From Fulvivirga aurantia (GTDB lineage Bacteria; Bacteroidota; Bacteroidia; Cytophagales; Cyclobacteriaceae), in NCBI RefSeq assembly GCF_009711475.1, contig NZ_SMMD01000795.1, positions 1-8,580 of the forward strand: 8,580 bases of DNA, written 5' to 3'. Positions 5,047-8,580 of this stretch are shown in pieces. The notes beneath the pieces are model-generated. The model worked only from the letters and a program-made list of their open reading frames with translations, was not told the DNA's origin and did not search any database. Each line of letters begins with the position of its first letter. The first letter of the stretch is position 1. A program made the translations under genes and the position numbers.

Positions 5047-7758
5047 ATGCGAAGAATTTTTACGCTCTTCCTTTTTATAATGGCCTGCAAAGTTAGTGTT
5101 TTTGCATCTCATATCGTGGGCGGTGAGTTCGAATTATTGCATTTGCAAGACTTTCAGTACAGGCTCAATATGCTACTCTATTTTGATGAGATAAATGGAG
5201 CTGAAGGTGCCAAAGACCCCATGGTGACCGCCTATATATGGAGAAAGTCTGACAATACACTTATGGCGCGTGTCGACCTCAGTATGCTCGAAGATGTGCT
5301 AGTGCCCTACAGTAATAGTGATTGTGACGATGGACAGCTCATTACCGCAAAACTTACCTACTCAAACACGATTACGCTACCAGCCGCAGATTACAGTGAT
5401 CCTGAAGGGTATTATATTTCCTGGGAGCGCTGCTGCAGAAATTATAATATAGATAACATAAAAAGTGACGATCCTCAAAATGGAATAGCAGCTGGTCAAA
5501 CTTTTTACCTTGAGTTTCCACCTGTAACGGTAAATGGCGAGCGATTCATAAACTCAACACCAAGACTTTTTCCTCCTTTGCGTGATTATGGCTGTATCGA
5601 CAAATTTTATTTTGTCGATTTTGGTGGGGTAGATGATGATGGTGATTCATTGGTTTATTCTCTCGTGACGCCTTATAGCACCATAGAGCCTACAGCATTG
5701 CCGGCAAACCCAAACCCCGGTCCATATCCCGATGTGATCTGGGAAGATTTATATAGCATAGATAACATTATGGACGGAGACCCTGATTTAGCCATAAGTA
5801 CATCGGGTTTACTTACTGTAACTCCTACCAACATTGGCTTATATGTATTTGCTGTAAAGTGTGAAGAGTATAGAGATGGTGAGAAAATTGGTGAGATGAG
5901 ACGCGATTTCCAAATGTTGGTAGTGAGTAATTGTGCTAATGAAGATCCGGTAGTTAGGGCACGCGAAGAAGGGCAGAGTGATTTTTACACAGAGGGTGAT
6001 GTACTTACTTTTAGTGAAGATGATGATGAGGAAGATAGATGCATTGAGATATTAGTCACAGATCAGCCGGTGAGTGGCAAGCTTGAAGAAAGTGTCGAAA
6101 TAAGAATGATTCCAATAAATTTTGATTCAGAGCTTGAAGATATAGAAATTGATTTTTCTGAGAATGTAAAAATAAGAAGTGAGGCTGATACAGCGCGATT
6201 TACCGTCTGTTTTCCGGAATGTCCTTTCTCAAGAAATGGATTCTACCAAGTCGGTATCATAGCCTATGATGATGCATGTCCTCAGCCGGCCCTTGATACG
6301 GTTATCGTCTCTTTAAATGTGCCGCCACCACCAAATGATTTTGCCTATTTTGCAGATAATCGGGGTGGTAGCAGGAAAAGTATAATTACCCAAACAGTAG
6401 TGGATCAGGTGGGTGGCTCAATCACTGTTCCTATCAATGCATTTGACGATGATTTCCATACTCTCACGCTCGATGTTGAGCCTTTGGGGTTCAATTTTGA
6501 AGACGTGGGGATGACGCTGGCTCCCATAAATTTCGCAGACGGTGAAGCACGTACCGAATTGCAATGGAATTTTGATTGTAATGCTGATGACCTCAATTTT
6601 TCTTCAGCACGAGATGTGAGTGAGGGAGACTTGGTAAGAAAAGCCTTCGATATCATATTTACAGCCGAAGATGCAGACAAGTGTGAGTGGGAAGATCCTC
6701 AGCAGTTACTACTAACATTAATTATTGAGTTTCCTGACCAAACCATACCCAATGTCTATAGACAGGGACAACCTGAGAGAGAGTCTATTAAGCTCAACTA
6801 TATCGTAGGTGAAGAGCTAGTGGTACCTATCAAGGCTGATGACGCTGATAAAGATCAGATAACACTAAAGGGTTTTTCCAGCGGCTTTGAGTTTAATGAT
6901 TTTGGGGTGTCATTTGCAGACACACAAGGTGCTGGTGTGCCAGGTATTAGGTCCGACCTCAACATCAATCTGGCCTGTAATTTTGATATCTCATCTCGGG
7001 ATAGCCTGCATATGCTTTTCATTACCGAAGATATAGATGCCTGCCAGCTCACCAATGCAGACACGCTTGATCTTAAGGTCAATTTACTTACTCCCAGCAA
7101 CGACAGTCCGCGCTTGCGCTTCAATAGCCTTAATCAGGTTAAAAATGAGAAAGATACCCTAAGCATTTTGATTGGTGAAAGTATCAACGCTCGCTTGAGT
7201 GGTTTCGATATCGACAATGATTCTATAACACTCACTTTATTTAATGTTGAGCCAGAAGTAGAAGGATTTGAATTTGACTCTATCGCAGCAGTCGGACAGC
7301 TTTCAGAAGACTTCTCCTGGACACCCGATTGCAGTGTGTTTAGAGACGATACTTACACAGAAAACTATACCTTCAGCTTTATGCTTTCGGATAACAATTG
7401 TTTTTCTCCCAAGCAGGACACGCTGGCATTTACTGTACACATCGAAGATATCGATCCGATGGATGATTTAGGTACTATTCCAAATTTCTTCAGCCCTAAT
7501 AAATCAGATGATGTAAATGCGTTTTTTGGTCCCTACCGATACGATGAAAATGGTGAGTTGATTAATATATTGCCCGTTGACAATTGTGCCGGCCAGTATC
7601 AGGGAGCGTTGATTTACAATCGATGGGGGAGAGTGGTCTACCAAACAGCCGAGAGAGACTTTAAATGGGATGGCGCCAATGAGCCAACCGGTGTTTATTA
7701 TTACCTGGTTAAATTTTCAAACAGAGAATTTAAAGGATGGGTACAGATGATGAAGTAG
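5047..7758 (+). CDS. large secreted protein with type IX secretion (type B) C-terminal sorting domain
   Basis: This 903-residue protein is predicted to be secreted and surface-bound. A Sec signal peptide covers residues 1-20 (RR, hydrophobic FTLFLFIMACKVSVFA), with likely cleavage just before SHIVGGE. That motif opens an N-terminal domain (about 21-296) common in gliding-associated proteins, with SWERCCRNYNI (125-135), NSTPRLFPPL (169-178) and DDDGDSLVYSL (196-206). Next are Ig/cadherin-like modules: one at about 299-425 and three clearer repeats at about 455-562, 587-682 and 708-800. These have Asp-rich AFDDDFHTLTL-type openings that may bind calcium, and paired cysteines. The C-terminal domain (about 811-903: NFFSPN, IYNRWGRVVYQT, WDGANEPTGVYYY, FKGWVQMMK) is the type B sorting signal read by PorSS/type IX machinery. 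No catalytic motif is seen, so adhesion or surface structure is the likely role. No Shine-Dalgarno motif is seen. The stop is nine bases from the convergent BatE-like gene. Confidence 0.93.
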   Translation: MRRIFTLFLFIMACKVSVFASHIVGGEFELLHLQDFQYRLNMLLYFDEINGAEGAKDPMVTAYIWRKSDNTLMARVDLSMLEDVLVPYSNSDCDDGQLITAKLTYSNTITLPAADYSDPEGYYISWERCCRNYNIDNIKSDDPQNGIAAGQTFYLEFPPVTVNGERFINSTPRLFPPLRDYGCIDKFYFVDFGGVDDDGDSLVYSLVTPYSTIEPTALPANPNPGPYPDVIWEDLYSIDNIMDGDPDLAISTSGLLTVTPTNIGLYVFAVKCEEYRDGEKIGEMRRDFQMLVVSNCANEDPVVRAREEGQSDFYTEGDVLTFSEDDDEEDRCIEILVTDQPVSGKLEESVEIRMIPINFDSELEDIEIDFSENVKIRSEADTARFTVCFPECPFSRNGFYQVGIIAYDDACPQPALDTVIVSLNVPPPPNDFAYFADNRGGSRKSIITQTVVDQVGGSITVPINAFDDDFHTLTLDVEPLGFNFEDVGMTLAPINFADGEARTELQWNFDCNADDLNFSSARDVSEGDLVRKAFDIIFTAEDADKCEWEDPQQLLLTLIIEFPDQTIPNVYRQGQPERESIKLNYIVGEELVVPIKADDADKDQITLKGFSSGFEFNDFGVSFADTQGAGVPGIRSDLNINLACNFDISSRDSLHMLFITEDIDACQLTNADTLDLKVNLLTPSNDSPRLRFNSLNQVKNEKDTLSILIGESINARLSGFDIDNDSITLTLFNVEPEVEGFEFDSIAAVGQLSEDFSWTPDCSVFRDDTYTENYTFSFMLSDNNCFSPKQDTLAFTVHIEDIDPMDDLGTIPNFFSPNKSDDVNAFFGPYRYDENGELINILPVDNCAGQYQGALIYNRWGRVVYQTAERDFKWDGANEPTGVYYYLVKFSNREFKGWVQMMK
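6409..7446 (+). repeat. three tandem Ig/cadherin-like modules inside the type IX cargo
   Basis: Residues 455-562, 587-682 and 708-800 of the secreted protein align as protein repeats, not as near-identical DNA. Each opens with an acidic strand-turn ending in TL: AFDDDFHTLTL (465-475), ADDADKDQITL (597-607) and GFDIDNDSITL (719-729). Each then has a GFEF- or GFNF-like segment (481-484, 613-616, 740-743), a first cysteine near an Asn/Asp (511, 644, 762), and an acidic EDxDxC-type second cysteine (546, 666, 785). Each closes with a hydrophobic L-x-L-x-V strand. The cysteine pairs could form one disulphide per module after export. The sequence identity is low, which suggests old duplication. Confidence 0.7.
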
Positions 7759-7767
7759 GTTATTTGC

Positions 7768-8499
7768 TTAGAAAGATATCGGCTTAAGCTTATCCTGTTT
7801 TACAAAACCTTTCTGTCCTTTCCATTCGATTTGAGTCCATACGTCTTTATCACTGCCTACTTCCACACGATGTCCTTTACCAATCACGGCTATCACTTCA
7901 GCACCAGCAGATGGTCCTGTCATGATGTATGTGTTTGAGTCATTGACGAGTGATTTGCCATAATCTTTGCCAAAGTTGAGTGTATAAAACAGAATGCATA
8001 GAACAAAAATAAGTCCAAGTGCAGCGGGTATAGGACTTTTGCCGAGTTTAAATTTTTGATAATACATGATTGCCAACATCAGTAATGCCAAGGCAGAAAG
8101 TACAGCTACAAAATGCATAAAGTACCTATAGAAAATAGTTTGAATAAACTCCCAATCGCTGAAGTCGTACCCAAAAAGCCCTTCTTTTGTGGCCAGCTCT
8201 TCCATTTTAGAAAGAACTTTTCTATCAGCAGTTTGCAGATAATAGAGGTTGAGATAATACAGTGCTTCACTGCTATTGCCAAGCCCTTCTTTGATAAAGC
8301 TCATACGCAAAAGCATGGCTGGTGAAGCTTGTCTTTCTGCATAAAGCAGGTGCTCGTAGATTTTAAAAGACTCGGTATATTTCCTCACTTTAAAAAGCGA
8401 GTCAGCTTGAGCCAGAGCATCTGGCAAGCGATCTTCGCTCTGTCCAAAACAAGGGAGAGCGAGTATGCTGAGGCAAACTGAGAATAGGAGTGCTTTCAT
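7768..8499 (-). CDS. BatE-like TPR and SH3 membrane protein
   Basis: With the start at 8499 the product has 243 residues. A signal peptide MKALLFSVCLSILALPCFG ends before QSEDR. A TPR-like helical region follows (about residues 25-110: ALAQADSLFKVRKYTESFKIYEHLL and GLGNSSEALYYLNLYYL). Two hydrophobic helices come next (about 127-146 and 157-174), then a C-terminal bacterial SH3 domain (about 188-243, TYIMTGPSAGAEVIAVIGKG... KGQKGFVKQDKLKPI). This TPR-two-helix-SH3 order is that of BatE in Bacteroidota, an inner-membrane protein of the Bat aerotolerance set; the function of BatE itself is poorly known. No other bat gene is visible, so it may be a stand-alone paralogue or be followed by partners outside the window. 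An in-frame ATG at 8511 and a longer frame to 8547 exist, but the promoter match at 8518-8525 argues against the 8547 start, and the signal peptide and spacing favour 8499. Confidence 0.8.
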   Translation of the reverse strand: MKALLFSVCLSILALPCFGQSEDRLPDALAQADSLFKVRKYTESFKIYEHLLYAERQASPAMLLRMSFIKEGLGNSSEALYYLNLYYLQTADRKVLSKMEELATKEGLFGYDFSDWEFIQTIFYRYFMHFVAVLSALALLMLAIMYYQKFKLGKSPIPAALGLIFVLCILFYTLNFGKDYGKSLVNDSNTYIMTGPSAGAEVIAVIGKGHRVEVGSDKDVWTQIEWKGQKGFVKQDKLKPISF

Positions 8500-8517
8500 A
8501 ATCTTTTCCATTAACGA

Positions 8518-8525
8518 CAAAGATA
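8518..8525 (-). promoter_or_regulatory. candidate Bacteroidota -7 promoter box for the BatE-like gene (TATCTTTG)
   Basis: On the minus strand these bases read TATCTTTG, a full match to the TAnnTTTG -7 element. Transcription would start a few bases further on, near 8512-8515. The ATG at 8511 would then be almost leaderless, whereas 8499 would have a short leader containing GGAAAAGA. The expected -33 TTG is not at the usual spacing; the nearest TTTTTG is about 27 bases upstream, which is too far. The box supports starting the gene downstream of it rather than at 8547. Confidence 0.45.
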
Positions 8526-8580
8526 GCCGGAGGTTATAAAACTTCACTATGGCAAAAATTTTTTTTGAAATAAAAACGGC

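Noticed and set aside
6020..6040. GAT/GAA-rich run that looks like a microsatellite
   Set aside because: It is interrupted and encodes the acidic stretch EDDDEED in the secreted protein, which fits a coding explanation.
6405..7124. Two minus-strand open frames (6405-6680 and 6855-7124) opposite the secreted-protein gene
   Set aside because: They are Ser-rich, antisense to the repeat modules, and arise from the composition of those repeats.
7268..7471. Plus-strand open frame of 67 codons within the secreted-protein gene
   Set aside because: It is out of frame inside a gene whose main frame carries the third repeat and the lead-in to the sorting domain.
8113..8325. Plus-strand open frame of 70 codons within the BatE-like gene
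   Set aside because: It is antisense to the TPR region and has no recognisable features.
8500..8547. Longer N-terminus for the BatE-like protein, starting at 8547 or 8511
   Set aside because: The extra residues precede a typical signal peptide, and a full -7 promoter match lies at 8518-8525, inside the longer frame. The 8511 ATG stays possible but would be nearly leaderless.

Overview
The window looks like ordinary chromosomal DNA of a free-living member of the Bacteroidota, probably a gliding or marine Cytophagales-type bacterium. Three things point there: a large secreted protein with the gliding-motility-type (type B) C-terminal sorting domain of the type IX secretion system; small membrane-protein families that I know mainly from this phylum (the TM2 protein with an N-terminal helical extension, and the TPR-plus-SH3 BatE-like protein); and promoter-like motifs of the TAnnTTTG type instead of E. 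coli-type -10 boxes. Base composition appears moderate and even across the window. I see no rRNA, tRNA, insertion sequence, CRISPR array, integrase or phage gene. No stretch of more than about 300 bases lacks a gene; the longest gaps are 142, 116 and 111 bases.

Layout. (1) Positions 2-1838, plus strand: a tightly packed three-gene unit with junctions of 1 and 3 bases. It holds an alpha/beta hydrolase cut by the left edge, an ECF-type sigma factor, and a four-helix membrane protein that is a plausible but unproven anti-sigma partner. (2) Positions 1853-3397, minus strand: a TM2-domain membrane protein, then a glycine-zipper membrane protein, then a predicted lipoprotein with an intradiol-dioxygenase-like fold. 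The last two are 11 bases apart and probably cotranscribed. (3) Positions 3509-4930, minus strand: an RlmD/TrmA-type rRNA (uracil-C5)-methyltransferase with its iron-sulphur cysteines and catalytic residues intact. (4) Positions 5047-7758, plus strand: the 903-residue type IX secretion cargo, with an N-terminal SHIVGGE domain, cysteine-bearing Ig/cadherin-like repeats and a type B sorting domain. (5) Positions 7768-8499, minus strand: a BatE-like TPR/SH3 membrane protein, with a good promoter -10/-7 match that decides its start codon.

How the genes fit together. The first unit could be an envelope-sensing transcription switch: a sigma factor, a membrane partner and an enzyme. The second group is a set of small envelope proteins of unknown purpose next to an extracytoplasmic dioxygenase-like lipoprotein. 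The methyltransferase is housekeeping. The big secreted protein depends on secretion machinery encoded elsewhere. I see no clear new multi-gene system. The best leads are the hydrolase/sigma/membrane-protein unit and the dioxygenase-like lipoprotein paired with the glycine-zipper protein. Short direct repeats over a candidate promoter upstream of that pair also deserve a check.
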